Assembly (NCBI RefSeq): GCF_021560175.1
Contig: NZ_CP091110.1
Span: 5,148,501-5,212,500 of the forward strand
Reading direction: 5' to 3'
DNA length: 64,000 bases
Source of the DNA: Neobacillus drentensis
GTDB taxonomy: Bacteria > Bacillota > Bacilli > Bacillales > Cytobacillaceae
The position numbers were made by a program, and so were the translations under genes. How positions within the stretch are numbered: the first letter of the stretch is position 1; every line of letters starts with the position of its first letter. Under the pieces are notes generated by a model. The model ran no database searches. It saw only the letters and a program-made list of their open reading frames with translations, and had not been told where the DNA came from. Below, piece by piece: positions 1 through 8,568 of this stretch.

Positions 1-261
1 CCTCCCAAAATTAACCATTGTAAAAACATCTTTATAGTTTGAAAACTTCCATGTTTCAGGAATAATAGTTGGCGGGAAACTTAATGCTTCACTCTCCGGC
101 TTTAACGATGTTCCAAGTAACCATAGGAATGGAAAGATAAATACAATCGATAAGCCAATTAACAGAGCATAAGTTACAATTCTTTCAATAATTCTCCCTT
201 TTTTGATACTTCTCTCTTTTTTCACTTTTACTTTCGGGTTTACTTTGGCAGCTAATTCCAT
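1..261 (-). CDS. ABC sugar transporter permease, MalG/YesQ type (partial, cut by window edge)
   Basis: This is the N-terminal 87 residues of a binding-protein-dependent sugar permease; the rest lies beyond base 1. A basic cytoplasmic start rich in Lys is followed by one hydrophobic helix (about residues 31-52) and a short loop reading TSLKPESEA, typical of MalG-type permeases. The ATG at 261 follows a strong GGAGGGAGG site. It starts 21 bases after the stop of the MalF-type permease, so the two are co-transcribed and should form the heterodimeric membrane channel. No solute-binding protein precedes the pair, so it is probably downstream, outside the window. Family assignment is confident; the substrate (a galacto- or manno-oligosaccharide) is inferred from the neighbouring alpha-galactosidase. 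Confidence 0.85.
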   Translation of the reverse strand, partial: MELAAKVNPKVKVKKERSIKKGRIIERIVTYALLIGLSIVFIFPFLWLLGTSLKPESEALSFPPTIIPETWKFSNYKDVFTMVNFGR

Positions 262-282
262 CCTTATTCCTCCCTCCTGCAA

Positions 283-1167
283 TTACTCATCGAACTCGTA
301 GTAAACTTTCTTACCAAATACTTTAAATTGAATGACAGTGAAGATTAAGATAATAATGAACAAGATCCATGCAAGGGCGGAAGCATATCCCATCTTAAAG
401 AATTTAAAGGCATCTTGATAGAGATAGAACACATAGAAAAGTGATTTATAGTTTGGTCCACCATTCCCGCTGCTGACTACATATGCCTGCGTGAATACTT
501 GAAATGAGCCAATAAGACCCATAATTAAGTTAAAGAAGATAACGTTTGAAGTCATTGGTACAGTAACATTCCAGAATTTTCTGAGTTTTCCTGCCCCATC
601 TAATTCTGCTGCTTCATATAAACTAACTGGGACACCTTGGAGACCAGCGAGGTAGATAACCATTCCTCCACCTGCACCCCAAAGACTCATAATAATTAAT
701 GATGGTTTTACCATTTCTTCACTTAATAACCAATTAGAAGTCGGTAAATGGAAGAATTCTAAAATAGCGTTTGCAATACCAAAGTCAGGTTGGAAGATTA
801 ATATCCATAAAAGGGAACTAGCTACTGTTGGCACCAATGATGGCAGATAAAATATGGTTCTAAATACTCCCATAAATTTCACTTTGCTATTTAATAACAC
901 AGCTAACAAATACCCAACTACCAAACCAAGAGGAACACCTAAAACGGTATAAAACAATGTATTCCATAACGATTGCCAGAATAATGGGTCATCTGTGAAT
1001 ATCTTCTTGTAGTTTTCTATTCCTACCCAATTGGCTGTTCCAAGTCCTGAATAATCAGTAAAGGACATGTATAAAGAGTAAATCATTGGTCCAGCTGTAA
1101 AGATAAAGAAACCGATTAACCACGGTAATATGAACATATAGAATAGAAATGTTCGTGATTTATTCAT
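283..1167 (-). CDS. ABC sugar transporter permease, MalF/YesP type
   Basis: A 294-residue inner-membrane permease of the CUT1 carbohydrate importer family. About six hydrophobic segments are visible, starting with FLFYMFILPWLIGFFIF. The family's cytoplasmic EAA loop appears as LYEAAELDGAGKLRKFWNVT (about residues 182-201), which docks on the ATPase subunit. The start at 1167 follows a GAGGGCGG-like site. The gene faces away from the alpha-galactosidase across a 720-base gap and is followed by the second permease. No ATPase gene is present; CUT1 importers of Bacilli commonly share MsmX, an inference here. Substrate not known. Confidence 0.9.
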   Translation of the reverse strand: MNKSRTFLFYMFILPWLIGFFIFTAGPMIYSLYMSFTDYSGLGTANWVGIENYKKIFTDDPLFWQSLWNTLFYTVLGVPLGLVVGYLLAVLLNSKVKFMGVFRTIFYLPSLVPTVASSLLWILIFQPDFGIANAILEFFHLPTSNWLLSEEMVKPSLIIMSLWGAGGGMVIYLAGLQGVPVSLYEAAELDGAGKLRKFWNVTVPMTSNVIFFNLIMGLIGSFQVFTQAYVVSSGNGGPNYKSLFYVFYLYQDAFKFFKMGYASALAWILFIIILIFTVIQFKVFGKKVYYEFDE

Positions 1168-1496
1168 CTTCCGCCCTCACTTTCCTGTGTTTTTCATTAC
1201 ACTAAACATATTCTGTAAACCTTTTCATTTGTGATAAAAAAAATAAATCCTCCTCTCTTAATTTAGTAAGTTATTAATTCAGCTGTAATAAAGGTTTGCT
1301 ATATGTAAAGCAACCTTGTTACACCTATTAGAATATAAAAATAAAATGTAAGAAGGTTAAGCGTTGAAAGCCTTGCCAACTTTAATTTTATCTTAACTCC
1401 ATTTTTAGTTTTTAGCAACTTGTTTTTAAAGTTATTTTAACTAAATATTACTTTAATAATTAAGTAACTTACTTTGTGTTTTCATTATAAACTCCT

Positions 1497-1535
1497 TTCC
1501 ATTTAAATGTCTATACTTTTAAATGGAATTTTTTT
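1497..1535 (+). terminator. Hairpin with U-tract in the alpha-galactosidase upstream region (possible attenuator)
   Basis: An 11-bp perfect inverted repeat (TTCCATTTAAA / TTTAAATGGAA) with a short loop is followed by seven T on the plus strand, the layout of an intrinsic terminator. No plus-strand gene ends nearby, so it either sits in a long leader or is an AT-rich coincidence. The stem is AT-rich and weak. Confidence 0.35.
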
Positions 1536-1695
1536 AAAAATTTACTCTTTTACTTAATCTCACATTCCTTTTCAACTTTCTATTAAATTCAGCCTTAGAT
1601 ATTAAACATTTCAACAATTGAATTACTAGATCAATATCTTCCTTAGTAAATAAGAAAAGTTTATTTATTACCCAAAGTTATTAATGTTTACAAAT

Positions 1696-1711
1696 AACTA
1701 ATCGATTACCT
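1696..1711. promoter_or_regulatory. Putative LacI-family operator, copy 1
   Basis: The plus strand reads AACTAATCGATTACCT, with the 10-bp palindrome TAATCGATTA at its centre (1699-1708). The same 16 bases occur in reverse orientation at 14373-14388 in front of the mannanase. A-T-rich palindromes with a central CG step are typical LacI-family operators, and a LacI-type regulator gene lies at 5129-6139. Binding by that protein is inferred. Confidence 0.5.
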
Positions 1712-1889
1712 TATTTTTTTAAAAAATACATTGTAATAGATTCATTAAATTGCTAAAATTTTAACTAACAGACAAGTAATATGCCAAGGTTAAGCTTGAT
1801 TTATTTAGGTTTTGTCACAAAGTGTAAGGGACTCCATAACTTAATTCCTTTAAAGTTCTTTAGTACATTATTTTATAGAGGTGAAAAAA

Positions 1890-4124
1890 TTGACAATTAA
1901 GGTAAATACAGAAACTAGAGAATTTCATTTATTTAACAATCAAGTTAGTTACATTTTTAGAGTGCTCGAAAAGAGCATCCAATTAGAACATTTGTATTTT
2001 GGTCAGAAAATACAACACCGTGAATCATTTAAACACTTAATTGAAAGAGAGATACGTCCTTCTTGCAATATGTTTGAAGGTGATCATACATCATCACTTG
2101 AACATATAAAGCAAGAATATCCAAGCTTTGGAACAACGGACTATCGGCAGCCTGCCCACATGATTACAAGTAGTATCGGCAGTCATATTACGAACTATCA
2201 ATATGAAAGTTATCAAATTATTCCGGGTAAGCCTGCCCTCGTTAACTTACCAGCAACCTATTCGGAAGACAACACGGAAGCCGAAACATTAGAAGTTACT
2301 TTAATAGATGAAGTTTTACAAAGTAAATTAATTTTAAGTTATACCATTTTTTCTGAGCGGAATGTGATTTGCAGGAATGCTAGATTTGTAAATGAAGGGA
2401 AAGATTCCTTCTATATAAACAACGCTATGAGTACGAGTGTCGATTTTCCAGATGATCAATTTGAAATGCTGCATCTTTACGGAGCATGGGCACGTGAAGC
2501 GCATGTCGAGGTTCAACCATTATCTAAAGGAATCCAATCCATCTATAGTGCAAGAGGAGCAAGCAGCCATGCACATAATCCCTTTTTAGCCTTAAAAAGA
2601 TTAGACACATCTGAACATACAGGGGAAGTATATGGATTCAGTCTTGTTTATAGCGGTAATTTCTTAGGACAGGTCGAGGTTGATACCTATAGTGTCACCC
2701 GTGTAACCATGGGTATTAACCCGTTCCAATTTAGGTGGAAACTAAAACCAAACCAAACCTTCCAAACCCCTGAATGCGTGATGGTCTATTCAAACGAAGG
2801 GTTGAACGGAATGAGTCAAACCTACCATGATTTATATCGAACACGTTTAGCCCGGGGATATTGGCGTGATAAGGAACGCCCAATTTTAATTAACAACTGG
2901 GAAGCTACTTATTTTCATTTTAATGAAGAAAAAATCTTATCCATCGCAAAAACAGCTAGAGATCTCGGAATTGAACTATTCGTTTTAGATGATGGCTGGT
3001 TTGGGAAACGAAATGATGATACAAGTTCTCTAGGAGATTGGTTTGAGGATAGAGACAAACTGCCAAATGGGATTCAAGGGTTATCTGAAAAGATTGATGC
3101 CTTAGGTATGAAATTCGGACTTTGGTTTGAACCTGAAATGGTTTGCAAGGATACAAAGCTGTTTAAAGAACACCCTGAGTGGATTATTGCGACACCGAAC
3201 CGCCGGCCATCCCATGGACGTAACCAGTTTATTTTAGACTTTTCTAGAGAAGAGGTCGTCGATCATATCTTTTCTTTAATGGATACTATCTTAGAAAAAT
3301 CAAAGATATCTTATATCAAGTGGGATATGAACCGCTATATGACGGAAACCTATTCACAAAGCTTAGATTACGATCAGCAAGGAGAGGTAGCCCATCGCTA
3401 TATCCTTGGTGTATACAAACTATACGAGAGACTAATAGAGAAATATCCAGAAATCCTGTTTGAGTCTTGTGCAGGCGGCGGTGCCCGCTTTGATCCAGGC
3501 TTACTCTATTATGCTCCACAGGCTTGGGCAAGTGATGACACAGACGCAGTTGAGAGATTAAAAATCCAATACGGAACATCAATGGTTTATCCACTAAGCT
3601 CAATAGGCAGCCATATTTCTGCTGTACCAAACCATCAAGTAAGCAGAATAACATCAATGGAAACTAGAGCAAATGTTGCTTATTTTGGTACCTTTGGATA
3701 TGAGCTTGACATTACCAAACTAAGTGAAGAAGACAAGACTAAAGTACAGGCACAAACCTCATTTTTCAAGGAAAAAAGGCAGCTTGTTCGGAATGGTCAT
3801 TTTTATCGCTTACTAAATCCATTTGAATCCAATGAAGTTTCCTGGATGGTGGTATCACAAGACAAAAAGGAAGCGATGGTCGGTTATTACAAAGTTTTAG
3901 CAAAACCAAATGACAAATACTATCGTATTAAATTAAAGGGACTGGATCCTAGTAAACTTTACGCAATTGAAGGAAAAGACACAACACACTACGGTGATGA
4001 ACTAATGAATATTGGAATTGTCCTGGCTGAAGATTATACCGATCGTGCTGGTGAGTACTGGAGCCGAGAAAAATCAGGTGATTTCTCTTCTAAACTTTTC
4101 CTATTAAAAGAGGCCAATGCATAA
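1890..4124 (+). CDS. Alpha-galactosidase, GH36
   Basis: A cytoplasmic glycoside hydrolase of 744 residues that removes alpha-1,6-linked galactose from galactomannan-derived and raffinose-type oligosaccharides. The N-terminal half is the GH36 beta-supersandwich. The TIM barrel carries FVLDDGWFGKR, the nucleophile motif YIKWDMNRYM (Asp) and the acid/base motif SDDTDAVERL (Asp). There is no signal peptide. An in-frame GTG lies at 1881, but it falls inside the AGAGGTG ribosome-binding site; the TTG at 1890, 6-7 bases after that site, is the better start. A ROK kinase follows after 36 bases, probably in the same operon. Assignment is strong; the galactomannan role comes from context. Confidence 0.93.
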   Translation: MTIKVNTETREFHLFNNQVSYIFRVLEKSIQLEHLYFGQKIQHRESFKHLIEREIRPSCNMFEGDHTSSLEHIKQEYPSFGTTDYRQPAHMITSSIGSHITNYQYESYQIIPGKPALVNLPATYSEDNTEAETLEVTLIDEVLQSKLILSYTIFSERNVICRNARFVNEGKDSFYINNAMSTSVDFPDDQFEMLHLYGAWAREAHVEVQPLSKGIQSIYSARGASSHAHNPFLALKRLDTSEHTGEVYGFSLVYSGNFLGQVEVDTYSVTRVTMGINPFQFRWKLKPNQTFQTPECVMVYSNEGLNGMSQTYHDLYRTRLARGYWRDKERPILINNWEATYFHFNEEKILSIAKTARDLGIELFVLDDGWFGKRNDDTSSLGDWFEDRDKLPNGIQGLSEKIDALGMKFGLWFEPEMVCKDTKLFKEHPEWIIATPNRRPSHGRNQFILDFSREEVVDHIFSLMDTILEKSKISYIKWDMNRYMTETYSQSLDYDQQGEVAHRYILGVYKLYERLIEKYPEILFESCAGGGARFDPGLLYYAPQAWASDDTDAVERLKIQYGTSMVYPLSSIGSHISAVPNHQVSRITSMETRANVAYFGTFGYELDITKLSEEDKTKVQAQTSFFKEKRQLVRNGHFYRLLNPFESNEVSWMVVSQDKKEAMVGYYKVLAKPNDKYYRIKLKGLDPSKLYAIEGKDTTHYGDELMNIGIVLAEDYTDRAGEYWSREKSGDFSSKLFLLKEANA

Positions 4125-4160
4125 ACTAAACTATCGTTTGGAATAAGGAGAGAGCAATCA

Positions 4161-5099
4161 ATGAGAAACTACATGGTATTTGATGTTGGAGGAACAAACG
4201 TTAAATATGCGGTCATAAATGAAAATGGAGACTTCCTAACCAAGGGCGATTTTCCATCATCCCCGTATGATTTTGACAAATTTCATTCTGACATTGTTTC
4301 AGTTACATTGGAAAATAAAGAAAAATACAATGTTACTGGGCTTGCATTTAGCTGTCCTGGCGGAGTTGATAGTGAGACAGGGATCATAGGCGGCGCAAGT
4401 GCTCTTCCCTGTATACATGGGCCAAATTTCAAAGAAATTTTTGGCGGGTCTACAGGCTTACCAGTTGAAATTGAAAATGATGCGAACAGTGCTGCACTAG
4501 GGGAAGTGTGGAAAGGTGCTGCAAAAGATAATCAAAATGTGATGTTTACGATTATTGGAACTGGAATAGGCGGAGCTGTCATAAAAGATCGGAAAATCCA
4601 TAAAGGGGCCAATTTGCATGGCGGAGAAATTGGCTATATGGTTGTAAACGTTGAAAATGATAATGGCCAGTATACTTTTCGCACCTGGAGCCATGTAGCA
4701 GCAACAGGTGCCCTAGTGAAAGATGTGGCGAAAGTAAAAGGTGTTGCAGCATCAGAATTAAACGGTAAAATGATTTTCGAAGCAGCTGAAGCTGGTGATC
4801 AAGACTGTATAGATTCGATTGAGAAATTCTATCTTTATTTGGCACAGGGCATCTACAATATTCAGTATGTATATGATCCCGAGAAAGTCATTCTCGGCGG
4901 CGCAATAAGCAGCCGGACTGATTTAATTGAAAGAATTAATGAAAAGCTTGACATTATCTTAGATTCCATTGAGATTGCAAAGGTACGTCCAGTCATTGAA
5001 ATATGTCATTTCAAAAATGATGCGAATCTACTTGGTGCATTGTTTCATTACTTACAGCGTCAAGAAGAACAGATTGCCAATAGCGTTTCCATCATTTAA
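4161..5099 (+). CDS. ROK-family sugar kinase
   Basis: A 312-residue ROK (repressor, ORF, kinase) family protein without a DNA-binding domain, so a sugar kinase. The phosphate-binding motif DVGGTNVKYAV is at residues 6-16, the catalytic-base motif IENDANSAALGE is near residue 106, and GTGIGGAV near 134. The Cys-rich zinc motif (CxCGxxGCxE) of classical glucokinases is missing, as in the BglK-like branch. The start has a good AAGGAG site. It follows the alpha-galactosidase and is followed by a bidirectional terminator. Phosphorylation of a hexose released by that enzyme is inferred; the specific sugar is not evident. Confidence 0.85.
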   Translation: MRNYMVFDVGGTNVKYAVINENGDFLTKGDFPSSPYDFDKFHSDIVSVTLENKEKYNVTGLAFSCPGGVDSETGIIGGASALPCIHGPNFKEIFGGSTGLPVEIENDANSAALGEVWKGAAKDNQNVMFTIIGTGIGGAVIKDRKIHKGANLHGGEIGYMVVNVENDNGQYTFRTWSHVAATGALVKDVAKVKGVAASELNGKMIFEAAEAGDQDCIDSIEKFYLYLAQGIYNIQYVYDPEKVILGGAISSRTDLIERINEKLDIILDSIEIAKVRPVIEICHFKNDANLLGALFHYLQRQEEQIANSVSII

Positions 5100-5106
5100 A
5101 CAAAAT

Positions 5107-5130
5107 AAAACAAGGCAGATGCCTTGTTTT
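5107..5130. terminator. Bidirectional intrinsic terminator
   Basis: The perfect stem AAAACAAGGCA / TGCCTTGTTTT with a two-base loop sits between two convergent genes (ROK kinase and LacI regulator) and has A/T-rich flanks on both sides. It reaches the last codon of the LacI gene and can stop transcription from both directions. Confidence 0.85.
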
Positions 5131-6139
5131 ATTTTGCTATATTTTTGACTGAACCTCTGTAAATAATGTTTCCCTTTACAAATGTTCTGCCGTATTTTTT
5201 ATTGGGATTTTTTAACTTTTCCATGATAAACTTAACCGAAACCTTTGACATTTCTTCGATATCAACTGCAACCGTGGTTAAAGAAGGTTCAGTTAAGGTA
5301 GCAAAGATCGAATTATCAAAACCTACGACCGAACAATCCTCCGGTACATTTATACCTCTCTTTTGCAGCTCGTTAATAAGGTTATAGGCCACCTCATCAT
5401 TATTACATACAAAAGCTGTAGGCATATCTTTAGGAAATTCAATGTCGATATAAGATCCACGTTCATCTCTATCTTTAATGATATATTCATTTTTAAGGTC
5501 AATTCGATGCTCTAGCAGTGATTTATAATACCCAAGGAATCGGTCTTGGATACTGCTGGTTGCATGAACATCCCCGACAAAAGCGATTTCCCTATGACCA
5601 TTACGGATTAAATAATTTGTAACTTCATACATTCCATAGAAATTGTCCGTCAATACCGAATCAATTTCGTTTTGATCTGTATAAAAGTCCAAAAAGACAG
5701 CTGGAATATCTATTTTTTGAATTTCTTCTACATAATGCTTATTTACTTGACCAAGAAAAATAAGACCATCTACCTTTTTCTCGGTGTAAATTCTTGGCAA
5801 GACAAGCTGATTCTCATCATCATGACTTAATATGTGCAGGATTCCTGAATAATGGTAGCTTTCCAGGACCCTTGATAATAATTGATAAAATTGCAGATAA
5901 AATGAAGTAGTAGTGCCAGAAAAACGTTCGTGTATAACAATCCCCAAATTATAGGATAATCCTTCTTTCATAGACTTTGCATGAGTATTAAATCGATAAC
6001 CCATTTCTTCTGCGACCACTTTTATTTTCTGTTTTAGTTCTTCACTAACTCCTTCTTTATCATTAAGCGCCTTCGAAATGGTAACACTGCTGACTCCTAA
6101 TTTTTCTGCTATGTCACGCATTGTAACATTGCTTTTCAC
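5129..6139 (-). CDS. LacI-family transcriptional regulator
   Basis: A DNA-binding sugar-responsive regulator. The N-terminal helix-turn-helix MRDIAEKLGVSSVTISKALN is followed by a periplasmic-binding-protein-like effector domain (residues about 60-335). An in-frame ATG lies at 6160, but GGAGG occurs within the first codons after it and is correctly spaced from the GTG at 6139, so the protein most likely begins VKSNVTMRDIA (336 aa). It converges on the alpha-galactosidase / kinase operon. It is the natural candidate for the shared element at 1696 and 14373. Whether it represses or activates, and its sugar effector, cannot be read from the sequence. Confidence 0.9.
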   Translation of the reverse strand: MKSNVTMRDIAEKLGVSSVTISKALNDKEGVSEELKQKIKVVAEEMGYRFNTHAKSMKEGLSYNLGIVIHERFSGTTTSFYLQFYQLLSRVLESYHYSGILHILSHDDENQLVLPRIYTEKKVDGLIFLGQVNKHYVEEIQKIDIPAVFLDFYTDQNEIDSVLTDNFYGMYEVTNYLIRNGHREIAFVGDVHATSSIQDRFLGYYKSLLEHRIDLKNEYIIKDRDERGSYIDIEFPKDMPTAFVCNNDEVAYNLINELQKRGINVPEDCSVVGFDNSIFATLTEPSLTTVAVDIEEMSKVSVKFIMEKLKNPNKKYGRTFVKGNIIYRGSVKNIAK

Positions 6140-6320
6140 AAAAATTCCTCCGATTCGCATTTTACATAGTTCATTTACTTTAGAATAACTTTTTATTATG
6201 GTAATAGTAAATAGAATATTAATTACAAATATACCTCTTTTTTTAGAAAACAGAAAGAACCCTCCTTTTTAGGGAGTAACAAAACTTCCATCAAGGAACG
6301 GTTCCATCTGATCATAAACT

Positions 6321-7289
6321 TTATTTATCTAAAAGCTCAGAAAAATACGAGTGGACTTTATCACTAAAGGTACGAAGGTGTTCATGTCCATATTCATAAA
6401 AAACCATGATTTGTTTAGGTGATTGAATTTTATTATAGGCAGCAAACTGGGTTGACGGCGGACAAATATTATCCTCCATACCAACAGCCCATAAAACTTG
6501 TGATTTTACTCGATCTGCAAGATGTTGAATATCAATATACCCAAGCTTATTAAAAACTTCCTCTTCTCGTTCATGATTTGGGTCAATAAACTTGAAATAA
6601 TAGTGTATCTCCTCATAAGCAGAATTGGAGATATCTAAATCCCATGCCCTTCTATAATCTGATAGGAAAGGGTACACTGCTACTGTTTTCTTGATTCTAG
6701 GCTCTAAAGCAGAGCAAACAATAGATAAAGCCCCACCTTGTGAAGCCCCATAGACCCCTACTCTGTCAGCATCCACATGTTCCATAGAAAATAGTATTCT
6801 GGCAGCTTGTATCGTATCTAAGAAAACATTTCGATAATAAAGCTTTTCAGGATTTTCTTCTTCAATTCCGCGGATAATATGCCCCTTTAGGGTTGTTCCT
6901 CTTACCTGGTTATTATCTACTGATAACCCACCCTGTCCACGACAATCCATCGCTAAGATTGTAAAACCTTCAGCTGCATAGCCAATCTTATCCACCCATT
7001 CCCCACTGCTTACATGGTAGCCATGGAACCAAACAAGTCCTGGACCCTGTCCAACTTGATTCTTCGGCCTCACGAGCTGACAATGAATTCTTGCTCCGCC
7101 AACCCCTGTAAAATAGAGATCATAGCAGTCTGCTACTCTACTAGTAAAGTTTGCAGGGATTAATTCATAATCCATCGGTTGTTCGCTTAACTCTTGGAGC
7201 CCCTTATCCCAAAACTCATCAAAGTCCTTTGGTTTCGGATTAATTCCCTTGTATTCCTTTAATTCATGTAAAGGCATGTCGAATTTCAC
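6321..7289 (-). CDS. Acetyl xylan esterase / cephalosporin-C deacetylase family (CE7)
   Basis: A 322-residue alpha/beta hydrolase of carbohydrate esterase family 7, which removes acetyl groups from acetylated oligosaccharides in the cytoplasm. The oxyanion-region motif RGQGG (near residue 118), the nucleophile elbow GASQGG (Ser near 185) and the terminal catalytic His in YGHEHL (near 303) are all visible, and the length matches the family. The start is a GTG at 7289 behind a CAGGGGG site; there is no signal peptide. In this locus the likely substrate is acetylated manno-oligosaccharide. It appears to be a single-gene transcript. Confidence 0.9.
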   Translation of the reverse strand: MKFDMPLHELKEYKGINPKPKDFDEFWDKGLQELSEQPMDYELIPANFTSRVADCYDLYFTGVGGARIHCQLVRPKNQVGQGPGLVWFHGYHVSSGEWVDKIGYAAEGFTILAMDCRGQGGLSVDNNQVRGTTLKGHIIRGIEEENPEKLYYRNVFLDTIQAARILFSMEHVDADRVGVYGASQGGALSIVCSALEPRIKKTVAVYPFLSDYRRAWDLDISNSAYEEIHYYFKFIDPNHEREEEVFNKLGYIDIQHLADRVKSQVLWAVGMEDNICPPSTQFAAYNKIQSPKQIMVFYEYGHEHLRTFSDKVHSYFSELLDK

Positions 7290-7444
7290 TACTAATTACC
7301 CCCTGAAAAATGCCAGTTAATTTAATTCTATCCTTTTTTTAATTACCTTACCGATAACTTAATTATAAACATGATTATTAGAATGGTCAATTCGATTATG
7401 GTATAATACTAAATAAATGTATTAAGGAAAGTAGTGATATTAAT

Positions 7445-7741
7445 ATGGAAAATATAATCCTAAATGGTCTAACGTTGGAGAATATTAGAATGATTGAGGT
7501 TAGCAGTTATAGAGGTTTTGATATTCACTTTACAATCCAAGGAATGCTGTATAATTTTATGGTTGCAAAAACCACTCCGCCCACCCCTTTAAACATCCTG
7601 CATCGCTTTAAAGAATCTGGGAATTGCCCGCTATGTAATCGCACCATCGCCCATTTCCCAATCGGGAACCAGCCATGCATGGAGTTAAAAAAAATTGATC
7701 GGTTGCTTTTAGAAAAATTAAAGAAATACTTGCCGTCCTAG
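7445..7741 (+). CDS. Hypothetical small protein with a CPLC motif
   Basis: A 98-residue protein that I do not recognise. Residues 66-69 read CPLC and a third Cys is at about 80, which could bind metal, but no full zinc-ribbon pattern is present. The upstream AAGGAAAG is about 16 bases from the ATG, farther than usual, so the start is uncertain. It lies between the divergent esterase and a YesL-like membrane protein. It has normal codon use and no overlapping better frame. No function can be assigned. Confidence 0.55.
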   Translation: MENIILNGLTLENIRMIEVSSYRGFDIHFTIQGMLYNFMVAKTTPPTPLNILHRFKESGNCPLCNRTIAHFPIGNQPCMELKKIDRLLLEKLKKYLPS

Positions 7742-7821
7742 TGTTTATATAACCTTTTATATTAAAGTAAATTATGGTATTTTTAAGTTATAATAGACTA
7801 ATTAGAAATTAGGTGAACGAA

Positions 7822-8454
7822 TTGAAATTTATTGACAGCAGGTTTTACTCCATCCTTGTTTTCATTTCCAACATATTTCTTCTGAATGTGCTATGGCTTT
7901 TATTTTGTTTGCCTATCCTTACGATTTTTCCTGCAACCGCTGCCATGTTTGGAGTAGTCAGACAATGGATTATTCATAAAGACTCTAGCGTCTTCCCGAC
8001 ATTTGTACGTTGTTTCAAAGAGAATTTTAAACAAAGTTTTATAATTCAATTAATATGGGTATTTCTGGCTTCCTTTCTATTTTTAGACTATACGATCTCT
8101 TTAAAATTAGGCTTTTTAAAAACTTTCATTTCACCGATTTTAATTTTCTTGGGATTTTTCTTTATGATGGGGTCAACCTTTCTTTTTTCATCTATCGTTC
8201 AGTTTAAAACGAGCATACGGAATATGGTGAAGAGCACTATCTTTCTATCGATTGTTTATTTCCCTTTTTCACTGCTTATCTTTATTGTAATCCTTTTAAT
8301 CGCTTTGGTACTTTATATCTTCCCTTTATCCATGTTATTTATCGGCAGTCTCGGTGCATATATCATTTATTGGTTATCCCAAATCGTTTTTACAAAGGTG
8401 AGTAAGCGCCTGGATTCACATCTGGAAGTTAAACAGAATGAAGTAATAGAGTAA
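7822..8454 (+). CDS. YesL-type integral membrane protein (DUF624)
   Basis: A membrane protein of about 210 residues with four to five hydrophobic helices. The N-terminal pattern (NVLWLLFCLPILTIFPATAA, about residues 22-41) is typical of the YesL/DUF624 family, whose genes often sit beside carbohydrate ABC transporters and hydrolases. An in-frame GTG exists at 7813, but it is part of the AGGTGA ribosome-binding site; the TTG at 7822 is correctly spaced and is preferred. The biochemical role of the family is unknown. A strong terminator follows. Confidence 0.8.
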   Translation: MKFIDSRFYSILVFISNIFLLNVLWLLFCLPILTIFPATAAMFGVVRQWIIHKDSSVFPTFVRCFKENFKQSFIIQLIWVFLASFLFLDYTISLKLGFLKTFISPILIFLGFFFMMGSTFLFSSIVQFKTSIRNMVKSTIFLSIVYFPFSLLIFIVILLIALVLYIFPLSMLFIGSLGAYIIYWLSQIVFTKVSKRLDSHLEVKQNEVIE

Positions 8455-8470
8455 GTTCCATATAAAAGAG

Positions 8471-8503
8471 GAGGCCCATGAATCGATCATGGGTCTCTTC
8501 TTT
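8471..8503 (+). terminator. Intrinsic terminator after yesL-like gene
   Basis: An 11-bp stem, GAGGCCCATGA / TCATGGGTCTC (one G-T pair), with a 5-base loop is followed by TTCTTT on the plus strand, directly after the yesL-like stop codon. Confidence 0.8.
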
Positions 8504-8568
8504 GCTGGCTGAAGCTTTTATATGTTAAAAATTACTTTTCTTATTAAGCATTAATCCTTTGAAGCCAA

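Larger units (their letters stand above)
1168..1889. other. Divergent promoter region between ABC permeases and alpha-galactosidase
   Basis: There is no credible coding region in these 722 very AT-rich bases. Two elements stand out and are listed separately: a hairpin at 1497-1535 and a 16-bp element at 1696-1711 that recurs near 14.4 kb. Promoters for both the leftward transporter operon and the rightward alpha-galactosidase operon must lie here. No single -35/-10 pair is clear enough to assign. Confidence 0.6.

Noticed and set aside
1881..1889. GTG start for the alpha-galactosidase
   Set aside because: The GTG is part of the AGAGGTG ribosome-binding site. TTG at 1890 is correctly spaced.
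6140..6160. ATG start for the LacI regulator
   Set aside because: The GGAGG site lies downstream of this ATG and is spaced for GTG at 6139.
6250..6300. Terminator hairpin after the CE7 esterase
   Set aside because: CTCC/GGAG and GGAACGGTTCC pairings exist, but the stems are only 4-5 bp and the T-tract is broken. Not called.
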